Positions 54,836 through 63,322 of a DNA stretch of 64,000 nucleotides are shown one piece after another. Source of the DNA: Ruminococcus sp. GTDB lineage: Bacteria; Bacillota; Clostridia; Oscillospirales; Acutalibacteraceae. How positions within the stretch are numbered: the stretch's first letter is position 1; every line of letters begins with the position of its first letter. The notes beneath the pieces are model-generated. The model saw nothing but the letters and a program-made list of their open reading frames with translations. It made no database searches and was not told where the DNA came from. The DNA lies in NCBI GenBank assembly GCA_003521625.1, contig DPHV01000024.1, positions 238,815-302,814 of the forward strand, written 5' to 3'. The position numbers were made by a program, and so were the translations under genes.

Positions 54836-54880
54836 ATTTATAATCATTAATAAATAATAAATTTTATAGAGGCGTTTTGT

Positions 54881-56050
54881 TTGAATAAATTTGCAAATTC
54901 GGTTGGTGATTACCTAAAAAGAACAGATTTTGTTCTCTGGTTACTCACATTTTCCGCTGTAATTTACAGTCTTTTATTAATTTCAAGTATGCAACGTTCG
55001 GGTGATTACAATTATCTCCGAACACAGCTTGCGGCAGTGATTGCAGGGATTATATCTGCAGTTGTGATTTCAATTGCCGATTATAGGTATTTAGTGCGAA
55101 AATGGTACTTCTCGGCGATAATTGCCGCTGTTCTTGCATCTCTTGTATTTTTATTCGGCATACAGGTAGTAGGAACCGACGACACTGCTTGGATTGAGCT
55201 TCCGGGTGGATTTACAATTCAACCTTCGGAGTTCATAAAAATATGCTTTATCATTACGTTTACAAAGCACCTTTCTTACCTGAAAGAAAAGGGACTTATT
55301 GAAAATCCGCTTGGTGTTCTTACACTTGTTCTGCACGCCGCATTACCGATGGCTGTTATCCATATTCAGGGCGATGACGGAACGGTTTTGATTTTCGGAT
55401 TCATTTTTCTTATAATGTGCTTTACCGCAGGTGTACAGCTCCGGTATTTTGCAATACTCGGCGGTCTGCTTCTGATTGGAATACCGCTTATCTGGAACTT
55501 CTTTATGAATGACGAGCATCGAAACAGAATTATAGCCTTGTTCGACATTGACGGAAACGCAATGACAAACTACGGCTGGCAACAATATCAAGGTAAGGTA
55601 TCAATTGCAAGCGGTGAAATTACAGGCAGTGGTCTTTATAACGGCTCAAGGGTTGAATACGGAATTGTACCCGAACAGGAAAATGACTTTATCTTTACCG
55701 TTGCAGGTGAAGAGCTTGGCTTTATCGGCTGTATGATGTTGCTTGTAATACTTTTCGGAATAATAATTAAAGTAGTTTTAAATGCTAAAATATCTAATGA
55801 TTTGCAGGGCAGATATATTTGCTCGGGCGTATTTGCAACGGTTTGCGCTCAAAGCATAATTAACATCGGAATGACGCTTGGTTTCTTCCCTGTTGTCGGA
55901 ATTACTTTGCCGTTGTTCAGCTCCGGCGGTTCTTCTGCTTTGAGCACACTTATTTGTCTTGGTCTTGTACAAAGTGTAAGAAATCACAATTTTGATGATA
56001 TGGATACCGCAAGCGTTCGCAGAGGAAGTCAAAGCAGAATAAAAATTTAA
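54881..56050 (+). CDS. rodA: RodA/FtsW/SpoVE-family peptidoglycan polymerase
   Basis: SEDS glycosyltransferase that polymerises peptidoglycan; 389 residues with about ten helices. Conserved segments are FTIQPSEFIK, the catalytic-loop region with QGDDGTVL, PEQENDFIFTVAGEELGFIG, and LPLFSSGGSSALSTLICLG. It is more like RodA than FtsW, but sporulation SpoVE cannot be excluded. The start is TTG at 54881 after GAGGCG. Monocistronic. Confidence 0.9.
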   Translation: MNKFANSVGDYLKRTDFVLWLLTFSAVIYSLLLISSMQRSGDYNYLRTQLAAVIAGIISAVVISIADYRYLVRKWYFSAIIAAVLASLVFLFGIQVVGTDDTAWIELPGGFTIQPSEFIKICFIITFTKHLSYLKEKGLIENPLGVLTLVLHAALPMAVIHIQGDDGTVLIFGFIFLIMCFTAGVQLRYFAILGGLLLIGIPLIWNFFMNDEHRNRIIALFDIDGNAMTNYGWQQYQGKVSIASGEITGSGLYNGSRVEYGIVPEQENDFIFTVAGEELGFIGCMMLLVILFGIIIKVVLNAKISNDLQGRYICSGVFATVCAQSIINIGMTLGFFPVVGITLPLFSSGGSSALSTLICLGLVQSVRNHNFDDMDTASVRRGSQSRIKI

Positions 56051-56067
56051 AATTCATAACACAAAAT

Positions 56068-56114
56068 AGCTGTCGGATAACAAGCTTAAGCTTTAGTTAT
56101 CCGACAGCTATTAT
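56068..56114. terminator. Bidirectional terminator
   Basis: AGCTGTCGGATAAC and GTTATCCGACAGCT form a 14-base perfect stem followed by ATTATTT; it lies between the convergent RodA-like and Sas6-like genes. Confidence 0.8.
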
Positions 56115-56144
56115 TTAGTTTACAATAAAGTATTCCAAGATAAA

Positions 56145-58340
56145 TTATGAAACTAAAAAACGCTGAATTTCAGTAGCGTCAGAAACGGTAACCGAACCGT
56201 CTTTGTTAAAATCAGCAAGACTTAACTGTAAGGCATTGAATGATACAAGCTCAACGCAGTACTTCTGAATTTCAGTAGCGTCTTTAATATCAACAACACC
56301 GTCAAGGTTTACGTCGCCGAGCTCGTGAGTTTCCTGAGCAGCGCCAACTGTATAGCTTACGCTTTCAGTCACGCTCTTTCCGTCTGAATCTGTAGCAGTT
56401 ACAGAAAGCTGATATGTTCCTGTTTCTGACGGAGTCCAGAGATAAGAAGCTGATGATGACTTCTGAACAGATTTTCCATTGATTGAAAATTCATATTCAA
56501 GATCGCCTGTTGAATTGTAAGCTTCTGCCTTAATGTTGATTGATGTACCTGCTGACTGACCTGAATTGAGATCAGCGCCGAAGTTTACTTCAAGCGGAGC
56601 GTAGTTGATAACTGTATCATCCAACAGTGCACCTACTCTTGCAAGAGGAACTGTGATGTTATCAATATCTTCTTTCTCGTGTGAAGTTGACGGATCGTAG
56701 CTGTATTCGACGTCTGCGCAATCAAGCATTGACGGATCGTGAGGAAGTGTATCCATACCCGAAGTGCCGTATGTGAGAATCTGCATTGCACCGATACCGT
56801 TTGTTTCAATATAATCTTTATCAATTCCGAGAGTTGTAAACGGAATTGCGACCTCATAAATAAATCCGTAACTGTCTTTATATCCGAGGTCAAAGAAATC
56901 TGCCCAATTTGAATTCATATCTGTGTTGTCGCCGAGAACACGTGAGCCTTTAGGGCTGTTGATACCATAAAGGGTATCGCTTGCAGTACCATTAGCATAC
57001 TTAATTTTAAATCCGTTCTGATTATCCTGTGCCTGGAACGACCTTACGCCAATCGGAACTCTTGAATCGTAATTGAACATATATGTTCCGTCAGAATCAA
57101 GAGTATCAGCTTTAAATATTGACGCACCGCCGTTTGAGTTATTGGAGTCCATAGCGATAAGTGTGTCAACGTGAGTTGTAAAGCTTGTACCGCCGTCCTT
57201 TGCTACGCCGCCGACACAGCCCCATACAAAGGGATTTGTATATGTGGAGCCGTCTTTATTTGTTCCTACTTCCTTACCTGTTGCCTGCTTTGAAGGGTCA
57301 ATAGAAAGTGCAAGATACATAGGAATACTGTTCCTCCAAGGACGTGCCTCATTTGAAGCCGCAAAGTTATCCTCGGGAGAAATGATATAAGATGTATTTG
57401 CCATTTCCCACATAAAGTAGAGGTTATCGTTATCCCAAGCGGCATAAAGTGCATATGCATCCCAAGGCTGTTCGTGCATTGCTGAAGGCATATATACTCT
57501 TGGATCATCATTTGCAACGCCCTGTGCAATAATCATTGAGCTGTCCCAATCGCTTACGTCGCCGTCAACAGTAATTGTTTTATTCTTACCAAGCTGCAAA
57601 TCGGGATTTGTTGCATAATAACCTACTTCTGCCTCCGTTGTGTGACCGTCAGATTTTGAAGAGAAAGTAGTCTTGGTTGGTGTAAAGCTCTTTTTAAATG
57701 TATAGGTCTGTTCGGTTTCAACACCGTCTGAACCTGTAGCATAAAGAGTAAGAGTTACGGCTGAATTACCGATTTTACCTTCTCCGATGGTGATAACTTC
57801 GTTGTTTGAAAATGCAGTCTTTTCAGAGCCATCAATTGAATAGTAGCCTTTTGCTGCGTTTTTAAGACCGAGTTTTACCTGCATACTGTCAGATGAGAAA
57901 CCTGTGCCGGATGCAGTATAACAGAAGCCGTAGCCGTGATCATCAGGCTTGCCGTAATCAACCCAGTTTAAATCAGCTGTCAAAAGCTTGCATTCACCTG
58001 TCTTAAGAGAAAGTCCTGCACCTGTGGGGTACTGCTCCTTTCCCTCACCCTTTTCAAGTCCGTTTGTAAAAATAATGCTTTCAGACTTGTAGGTTGACGG
58101 GAAACTCTTTGTATAAAGACCGTCATCAGTCTTTTCCATAAGTTCTCCGGGCCATTCAGCGTTGTTTTTGGTGCCGTAAGCGTATACATAGACATTTTCC
58201 CAGTTGTATTTGGAATTGTCAAAATACACGCTTGAACCTGTTGTTGTAGCAGCAGAGGCTGAAAAAGCAGTAACTGCAAATGCTGTAAGTACCATAGCCG
58301 CAACAAGTAGCAGGCTTGTGATTTTGCGATGTCTTTTCAT
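56145..58340 (-). CDS. sas6: Sas6-like starch-binding amylosome protein (CBM26, CBM74, dockerin)
   Basis: A 731-residue secreted protein. Signal peptide at 1-30; CBM26-like starch-binding module at about 32-125 (YVYAYGTKNNAEWPGELM); an Ig-like domain at about 132-235; a CBM74-type module at about 247-572 (ITVDGDVSDWDSSMIIAQG, DAYALYAAWDNDNLYFMWE); a second Ig-like domain at about 581-665; and a type I dockerin at about 672-731 (GDVNLDGVVDIKDATEIQKY). From memory, this is the order in Sas6 of Ruminococcus bromii, which binds single and double helices of starch. It has no catalytic domain. ATG at 58340 follows AAGGAG. Confidence 0.88.
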   Translation of the reverse strand: MKRHRKITSLLLVAAMVLTAFAVTAFSASAATTTGSSVYFDNSKYNWENVYVYAYGTKNNAEWPGELMEKTDDGLYTKSFPSTYKSESIIFTNGLEKGEGKEQYPTGAGLSLKTGECKLLTADLNWVDYGKPDDHGYGFCYTASGTGFSSDSMQVKLGLKNAAKGYYSIDGSEKTAFSNNEVITIGEGKIGNSAVTLTLYATGSDGVETEQTYTFKKSFTPTKTTFSSKSDGHTTEAEVGYYATNPDLQLGKNKTITVDGDVSDWDSSMIIAQGVANDDPRVYMPSAMHEQPWDAYALYAAWDNDNLYFMWEMANTSYIISPEDNFAASNEARPWRNSIPMYLALSIDPSKQATGKEVGTNKDGSTYTNPFVWGCVGGVAKDGGTSFTTHVDTLIAMDSNNSNGGASIFKADTLDSDGTYMFNYDSRVPIGVRSFQAQDNQNGFKIKYANGTASDTLYGINSPKGSRVLGDNTDMNSNWADFFDLGYKDSYGFIYEVAIPFTTLGIDKDYIETNGIGAMQILTYGTSGMDTLPHDPSMLDCADVEYSYDPSTSHEKEDIDNITVPLARVGALLDDTVINYAPLEVNFGADLNSGQSAGTSINIKAEAYNSTGDLEYEFSINGKSVQKSSSASYLWTPSETGTYQLSVTATDSDGKSVTESVSYTVGAAQETHELGDVNLDGVVDIKDATEIQKYCVELVSFNALQLSLADFNKDGSVTVSDATEIQRFLVS

Positions 58341-58376
58341 AGTAGTTCTCCTTTTTATGTATTTTTAGACAAGATA

Positions 58377-58405
58377 ATTATAACACAATCAGCATTTTTG
58401 AACAA
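58377..58405 (-). promoter_or_regulatory. Promoter of the Sas6-like gene
   Basis: On the minus strand TTGTTC (58405-58400), 17 bases, TATAAT (58382-58377). It shares its layout and an imperfect TTGT -35 box with the promoter of the other dockerin protein at 25102-25130. Confidence 0.6.
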
Positions 58406-58511
58406 TATAGTATTGCTATTTCGTATGTTTCTACAATTAATTAGATTTCAATTTATATAATAGTAACATAGAAAAAATATTAATGCACAAAATTTAAAGG
58501 TATTTTTTGTT

Positions 58512-58543
58512 AAAAAGAGCAGGTGTCAAAACCTGCTCTTTTT
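58512..58543 (-). terminator. Terminator of cdaA-cdaR
   Basis: AAAAAGAGCAGGT and ACCTGCTCTTTTT form a 13-base stem directly after the cdaR stop. Confidence 0.8.
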
Positions 58544-58551
58544 AAGAAAAC

Positions 58552-59814
58552 TTATTTTTCTGAAATTGTTAAATTTGCCTTATAATCGCCGAATGCCCAA
58601 CAACTCTTGGCACCGTCAATCTTGAATGTCACCGGCATTTGCACCGAACCGGTTATTCCCTTTGAATTTGAAGTGTCTATAACTGCCGTTATATCAGAAG
58701 AAGTAAGACTGTCAATCTCATCCTTTGGGCCGACGATAGTAACAGAAATATTCTTTTGTGTGACATCAGCCTTATATTCTTTTGAAAGACCGTCAACCGA
58801 AAACTTATCAACAGTAAATGACTTTGTAGACAATCCGCTTAAATCAAGCGTTACCTTTGCCGAAGTGGAATTGCTTAAATTCTTACAGTCAGTAGGAATA
58901 TCAATACCAAGCGACGGGAAAGTCTTTTTCTCTGCCTTTAAAGTAGAGAAATCAATCGCTTCAAGATTAACAGAAGTAGTTTTATTAAGCACTTCTGCCG
59001 GTCCGGCAAGAAGAATTGTTGAAGGCTCAATAGAAATCATATCCTCGGTAATTTCAAGACCCTCGGGAATATTTACAAACGTAGGCTTAACTTCCACTGT
59101 CTTTTCGGGCAAAACAGTTACGGTAGCCTTGACAGTTTGTACATCCATAGTAAAAAGCTCTGTAGAAAGTTTTTTGTTATTTTTATCATACAAAACAAGC
59201 TCTGCATCAGTTTCCACAGACTCGGTAAGCGTTCCTTTAATTTCTGCAACGGCATACACTTTGTCAATCTTTGAAATTTCAGTCTGAGGACCCGAAATAA
59301 CAACAGACTTTGACGAAAGAGAAGTAACGCCGTAATATCCGTCAGCTACCTTGTATACAATATGATTGTCCTGTATCTGATAGGTGCTTTCACGAAAATA
59401 ATCAACAACAACCCTGATTGATGATGGTACTACCGCAGAAGTAATCTGGAAGTTGGCCGATGGATTGGTTTTTGATGCTGAAACAGCCAAATCATAGGTG
59501 TTTGGTGAATTAATTGTATTTGCAGCAGCAGTTACGGTAACGTCAGATTCATTTACAGCGCCAAGTACAGCCCTGTTGCCCGTAACGGTAACAGAAGCAG
59601 TCTGCTCGCTGCCGGAAAAAATCTGTAGACCGTTATCACGTGCTTCATCGGTAAGTTCAATCTGGATTGGAATATTGCTTAATGTAACATTTGTATCATT
59701 AGTAGCGCCGAGACCTGAATATAACCATATTGAAAAAGAAATCAATATTGCAAGAACAAAAATAAATTTGTTGTTTTGCATCAGCTTATTAAGGGAGAAT
59801 TTGTTTTTTTTCAA
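58552..59814 (-). CDS. cdaR: CdaR (YbbR-like) regulator of diadenylate cyclase
   Basis: Membrane-anchored protein of 420 residues with an N-terminal helix (about 16-35) and about four tandem YbbR repeats of about 80 residues outside the membrane (for example YFRESTYQIQ and VTVLPEKTVEVKPTF). CdaR binds and modulates CdaA. The start is TTG at 59814, overlapping cdaA by 4 bases and lying after GGAGG. GlmM, often the third gene, is not next; a terminator and the Sas6-like gene follow. Confidence 0.9.
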   Translation of the reverse strand: MKKNKFSLNKLMQNNKFIFVLAILISFSIWLYSGLGATNDTNVTLSNIPIQIELTDEARDNGLQIFSGSEQTASVTVTGNRAVLGAVNESDVTVTAAANTINSPNTYDLAVSASKTNPSANFQITSAVVPSSIRVVVDYFRESTYQIQDNHIVYKVADGYYGVTSLSSKSVVISGPQTEISKIDKVYAVAEIKGTLTESVETDAELVLYDKNNKKLSTELFTMDVQTVKATVTVLPEKTVEVKPTFVNIPEGLEITEDMISIEPSTILLAGPAEVLNKTTSVNLEAIDFSTLKAEKKTFPSLGIDIPTDCKNLSNSTSAKVTLDLSGLSTKSFTVDKFSVDGLSKEYKADVTQKNISVTIVGPKDEIDSLTSSDITAVIDTSNSKGITGSVQMPVTFKIDGAKSCWAFGDYKANLTISEK

Positions 59815-60674
59815 CTATGAAACCTCCCCTTTTTCTTTTCTTTATTATTCTCGTCATCGTCAAGATAATCTTCGAGCAAAAACTCTTCAAGTTTATCAAT
59901 GAGAGAATCTCTTGTAAAGTCACGGAGCAGAACACCGTTTACAGCCAAGGAGATAACGCCTGTTTCCTCGCTGACAACAAGGACAACAGCATCGCTCTGC
60001 TCGCTGATACCGAGAGCCGCTCTATGCCTTGTACCGAGATTTATATCTACATTCTTATTATCTGTCAAAGGAAGAATACAGCCTGCCGCATAGAGCTTTC
60101 CGTCACGAATTATGCTTGCTCCGTCATGCAAAGGTGCTTTGTTGAAAAATATATTTCCGAAAAGCGCAACAGAAGTTTCTGCATCAATTATAGTACCTGT
60201 GGACGCAATGTCAGAAAGCATTATTTCACGTTCGAAAACCAGTAAAGCTCCTGTTCTTGAGCGTGAAAACAAAAGAGAAGTATCAGCTGCGTCAATTATC
60301 GACTTTTTAACAGCTTTTTTCCACTCGTCGCTTTTTCTGTGTTTGGAAAAAATCTTAATGTATTTTTTATATGTATTATTTCTGCCCATCTGCTCAAGTA
60401 GCTTTCGCAATTCGGGCTGGAAAATAATAACAATAATTATAACTGACGCTTCAAAAAAAGTCTGAAGAAGCGACGACAGCATTGTAAGTCCACACAACGA
60501 AGATATAAAGTAAAGAACCAGTAACAGTAAAATACCCTTTAAAAGTTGTACGGCTCTTGTTTCTCTGATTAACTTGAAAAGTCCGAAAATTAAAACCGCA
60601 ATCGCAAGAATATCAACAATATCTCTAATCTGAATTGTTCTGAAAATCGAAAAAATGCTGTTGATTATTTCCAT
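59811..60674 (-). CDS. cdaA: Diadenylate cyclase CdaA
   Basis: Makes the second messenger c-di-AMP, which controls potassium and osmotic balance; 287 residues. Three N-terminal helices (about 20-35, 44-65 and 72-86) are followed by a DAC domain with DGA (184-186) and RHR (216-218) motifs. ATG at 60674 follows GGAGGAGG; a longer frame starting upstream was rejected. First gene of the cdaA-cdaR pair. Confidence 0.95.
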   Translation of the reverse strand: MEIINSIFSIFRTIQIRDIVDILAIAVLIFGLFKLIRETRAVQLLKGILLLLVLYFISSLCGLTMLSSLLQTFFEASVIIIVIIFQPELRKLLEQMGRNNTYKKYIKIFSKHRKSDEWKKAVKKSIIDAADTSLLFSRSRTGALLVFEREIMLSDIASTGTIIDAETSVALFGNIFFNKAPLHDGASIIRDGKLYAAGCILPLTDNKNVDINLGTRHRAALGISEQSDAVVLVVSEETGVISLAVNGVLLRDFTRDSLIDKLEEFLLEDYLDDDENNKEKKKGRFHS

Positions 60675-60710
60675 TGCGTTTCCTCCTCCCAAGACTTTGT
60701 CGCACAAAAC

Positions 60711-60748
60711 AGGCGTTTTAAATTTGATTCACAAGAAATAAAACGCCT
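60711..60748 (-). terminator. Terminator of the desulfurase gene
   Basis: AGGCGTTTTA and TAAAACGCCT form a 10-base stem, followed by GTTTTGT on the minus strand, between the desulfurase and cdaA. Confidence 0.65.
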
Positions 60749-60784
60749 TAATCTTTGTACGTTGTAATATTATTTTAACACATA

Positions 60785-61960
60785 TTAAATATCAATTGCA
60801 ACCTTTTTTAATTCTTTTTTGAATTTATTTATTGTTCTTATTGATGAAATAAAATAATCTACCTGTTCATAATTTGAAAATACTGATAAAACCGCCCTTA
60901 CCGTTCCGATATTTTGTGTACCGAAAAATTTGTGTGCAAGTGGTGCACAATGAAGTCCTGCCCTTACTGCAATATTAAAACGTTTATCAAGTATTTCAGA
61001 CGTTTCTTCGCTGTCTAGTCCTTCTATATTAAATGAAATCACAGGTACGCATCTATGACTTTCGGGTGAATCGGTGTATAGTACAACTCCGGGTATATTC
61101 TTTAATTTATGATATAAACGAACTGCAAGCTCGGACTCATAGCTTTCAATACTGCGTTCCGTTCTGTTCATAACAAACTTTATTCCCTCGTTAAGCCCGG
61201 CAATTCCGGGGAGATTCGGCGTACCGCTTTCATATCTGTCGGGCAGTATAGAAGGCTGTTTTCTGTCAGACGAAAAACTGCCTGTACCGCCCTGAATCAG
61301 ACTTTCGGGCAAAGTTTCTGAATTTATTACCAGTATACCTGTCCCCATAGGCCCGTAAAGACCTTTATGTCCTGCTGTGCAGAGAAAGTCTATACAACTG
61401 TCTTTCAGCGAAATCGGCACTACGCCGGCTGTCTGGGCGGCATCAACACAAAACAAAACGCCGTGTATTCTGCACAAAGCCGCTATTCTTTCAACAGGAA
61501 GTCTTACACCGAAAACATTTGAGGCATGAGTGCAAACTACGAGCTTTGTATTTGGCTTTATGGCGTTTCGAAAATTATTTATAGTTTTTTCGTCATCCGT
61601 TGAATAATCAGCTATTGAGTACTCTACCCCGTTTTCTTTTAAACTTTCAAGCGGACGTAAAACTGCGTTATGCTCAAGAGAGGAAATTACGGCATGGTCA
61701 CCCTCTTTTAGTAAACCCTTTATTACATAATTCAGAGCAGTAGTACAATTATAAGTGAAAATTATTTTTTCGGGGGACTCTGCTTTAAACAGTTCAGCGG
61801 CATTTTTGCGGCATTCATACATTATTTCTGATGCCTTGAGCGACATATTATGACCGCTTCTTCCCGGATTTGCACCGTAATATCGCAGTGTTTTATCAAC
61901 GGCATTGACTACTGCACGTGGCTTTGGAAAGGTTGTGGCTCCGTTATCAAAGTAAATCAT
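60785..61960 (-). CDS. Cysteine desulfurase-family aminotransferase class V
   Basis: A 391-residue PLP enzyme of the TIGR01977-type cysteine desulfurase group. PLP lysine is K199 in TAGHKGLYGP; the start YFDNGATTFPKP and the C-terminal cysteine loop RAGLHCAPLAH are conserved. It removes sulfur, or selenium, from cysteine or selenocysteine. It overlaps the upstream DUF3343 gene by 4 bases. Because DUF3343 proteins are tied to selenium metabolism, delivery of Se or S to a partner is likely. Confidence 0.88.
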   Translation of the reverse strand: MIYFDNGATTFPKPRAVVNAVDKTLRYYGANPGRSGHNMSLKASEIMYECRKNAAELFKAESPEKIIFTYNCTTALNYVIKGLLKEGDHAVISSLEHNAVLRPLESLKENGVEYSIADYSTDDEKTINNFRNAIKPNTKLVVCTHASNVFGVRLPVERIAALCRIHGVLFCVDAAQTAGVVPISLKDSCIDFLCTAGHKGLYGPMGTGILVINSETLPESLIQGGTGSFSSDRKQPSILPDRYESGTPNLPGIAGLNEGIKFVMNRTERSIESYESELAVRLYHKLKNIPGVVLYTDSPESHRCVPVISFNIEGLDSEETSEILDKRFNIAVRAGLHCAPLAHKFFGTQNIGTVRAVLSVFSNYEQVDYFISSIRTINKFKKELKKVAIDI

Positions 61961-62184
61961 TCTGCATCAACGGCAGCCGTTCCTATATAGGCTATACCGT
62001 TCCTTGAAAGAATTTCTACTGCTTTTGAGAAATCGCTCTTTACTAGAAGGCTGTATCCGCAGGATCTGTTTTTTAGATTAATCGGAGTTCTTATAAGCCT
62101 GCTGAATACATTGTTAATTCCTAAAATATCTCTTGCTCTCATCGCAAGTGTTACCGAGTTAAACATTATTAAGTTATTTTCCAT
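61957..62184 (-). CDS. DUF3343 Se/S carrier-like protein
   Basis: A 75-residue protein of the DUF3343 (putative Se/S carrier) family, with the start MFNSVTLAMRARDIL, the conserved Cys in NRSCGYSLLVK and the GIAY tail. These small proteins pair with desulfurases and YedF/SelD-type proteins. It is translationally coupled to the desulfurase gene. Its promoter region abuts the 159 bp palindromic element. Confidence 0.85.
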   Translation of the reverse strand: MENNLIMFNSVTLAMRARDILGINNVFSRLIRTPINLKNRSCGYSLLVKSDFSKAVEILSRNGIAYIGTAAVDAE

Positions 62185-62226
62185 TATTTTTCACCTTTGT
62201 TATATGCATAATACAATATGCTTTTT

Positions 62227-62385
62227 ATACTAATACCTAATTAAAAACTATATTGGATTTTTGAGCAGATTTTTCGTCAGACAAGTGAGATTCCACAGAA
62301 AGGCTGTCGCCTTTCGAGGACAGCTCACGAAGTATAGCGGAAAATATGCCAAAAAGATATTTAGGATTTAATTAGGTATTAGTAT
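62227..62385. mobile_element. MITE-like 159 bp palindromic element
   Basis: Perfect 19-base terminal inverted repeats (ATACTAATACCTAATTAAA at 62227-62245 and its complement at 62367-62385). The interior is also largely self-complementary, with the hairpin tip AAAGGC-TGTC-GCCTTT near the middle, so the whole unit folds as one imperfect hairpin. It encodes no protein. It lies between the DUF3343 start and the dapB terminator. No other copy in this window. Confidence 0.7.
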
Positions 62386-62422
62386 TATTACATACTATGA
62401 AAAACAACATAAGAATGGTACA

Positions 62423-62448
62423 AAAAAGCGGCACTAAACGTGCCGCCA
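62423..62448 (-). terminator. Terminator of dapB
   Basis: On the minus strand GGCGGCAC, GTTTA, GTGCCGC and TTTTTTG. Confidence 0.8.
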
Positions 62449-62485
62449 AAGCTAATATAACTCCGCACAATCAGCGGCTTATACC

Positions 62486-63250
62486 TTAACCCATTTTGTC
62501 GCTTAAAAGATTTCCCATATTGTACATTCCCGCCTTTTGAGAAGCAAGGAAAGCGGCGGCATTTACTGCGCCTACGGCAAAAACTTCTTTTGACTGTGCC
62601 TGATGTGATACGGTGATTACCTCGTCGTGACCTGCAAAAATAACCTCGTGTTCTCCGACGATTGTGCCGCCTCTTACCGAATGAATTCCGATTTCATTCT
62701 TTGAACGCTTCTTTCTGTAGGAATGTCTGTCATAAACATACTGCGGTTCTTCATCAAGAACATCAGAGATTCCGTCAGCTATCATAAGCGCAGTACCGCT
62801 CGGAGCGTCAACCTTTAAATTATGATGCTTTTCTACAATTTCAATATCAAAGCTGTTGCCGAGCACCTTTGCAGCTTCTTTGGTAAGCTCTATAAGAAGA
62901 TTTATGCCAAGCGACATATTTCCCGAATAAAATACTGCAATTTTTTCAGAGGCTGACTTAATTTTTTCAACCTGCTCTGCTGAATAACCTGTAGTACATA
63001 TTACGCAGGGCACCAGATTTTCAACAGCATAATCAAGCATATCGTCAAGAACAGCAGGATTTGAAAAGTCTATGATTGCATCGGGCTTTTCTTTAATCTC
63101 GCTGAAATTCTTGAAAACAGGAAAATTATAATCGCTCTCTCCGAAAGCGTCTACTCCGAAAAGTGCTTTTGTTTCGGGATTCTGTGCTACTGCATCTGCT
63201 ACAAAATGTCCCATTTTGCCGTTACATCCGACAATTCCAATATTTACCAT
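62486..63250 (-). CDS. dapB: 4-hydroxy-tetrahydrodipicolinate reductase
   Basis: Second step of the diaminopimelate branch; 254 residues. The NAD(P)-binding start is VGCNGKMGHFV, and the catalytic-domain signature EKHHNLKVDAPSGTA is present. Its product leads to lysine, peptidoglycan and, through DapA/DapB intermediates, spore dipicolinic acid. ATG at 63250 follows AAAGGGGAAG. It lies 72 bases downstream of dapA, with a hairpin between. Confidence 0.95.
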   Translation of the reverse strand: MVNIGIVGCNGKMGHFVADAVAQNPETKALFGVDAFGESDYNFPVFKNFSEIKEKPDAIIDFSNPAVLDDMLDYAVENLVPCVICTTGYSAEQVEKIKSASEKIAVFYSGNMSLGINLLIELTKEAAKVLGNSFDIEIVEKHHNLKVDAPSGTALMIADGISDVLDEEPQYVYDRHSYRKKRSKNEIGIHSVRGGTIVGEHEVIFAGHDEVITVSHQAQSKEVFAVGAVNAAAFLASQKAGMYNMGNLLSDKMG

Positions 63251-63274
63251 TTTTACTTCCCCTTTAAGTAAAGC

Positions 63275-63301
63275 AATACCGCACAGGATGTGTGCGGTAT
63301 T
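63275..63301 (-). terminator. Hairpin between dapA and dapB
   Basis: AATACCGCACA and TGTGCGGTATT form an 11-base perfect stem; on the minus strand TTGCTTT follows. It could partly terminate dapA mRNA or protect its 3' end while allowing dapB read-through. Confidence 0.55.
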
Positions 63302-63322
63302 ACAAGTTTAGAAATTCAATAA

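Noticed and set aside
60785..61960. Desulfurase considered as NifS/IscS for housekeeping Fe-S assembly
   Set aside because: The overlap with DUF3343 and the RAGLHCAP loop fit the TIGR01977-type group better; no IscU or SufBCD genes are adjacent.
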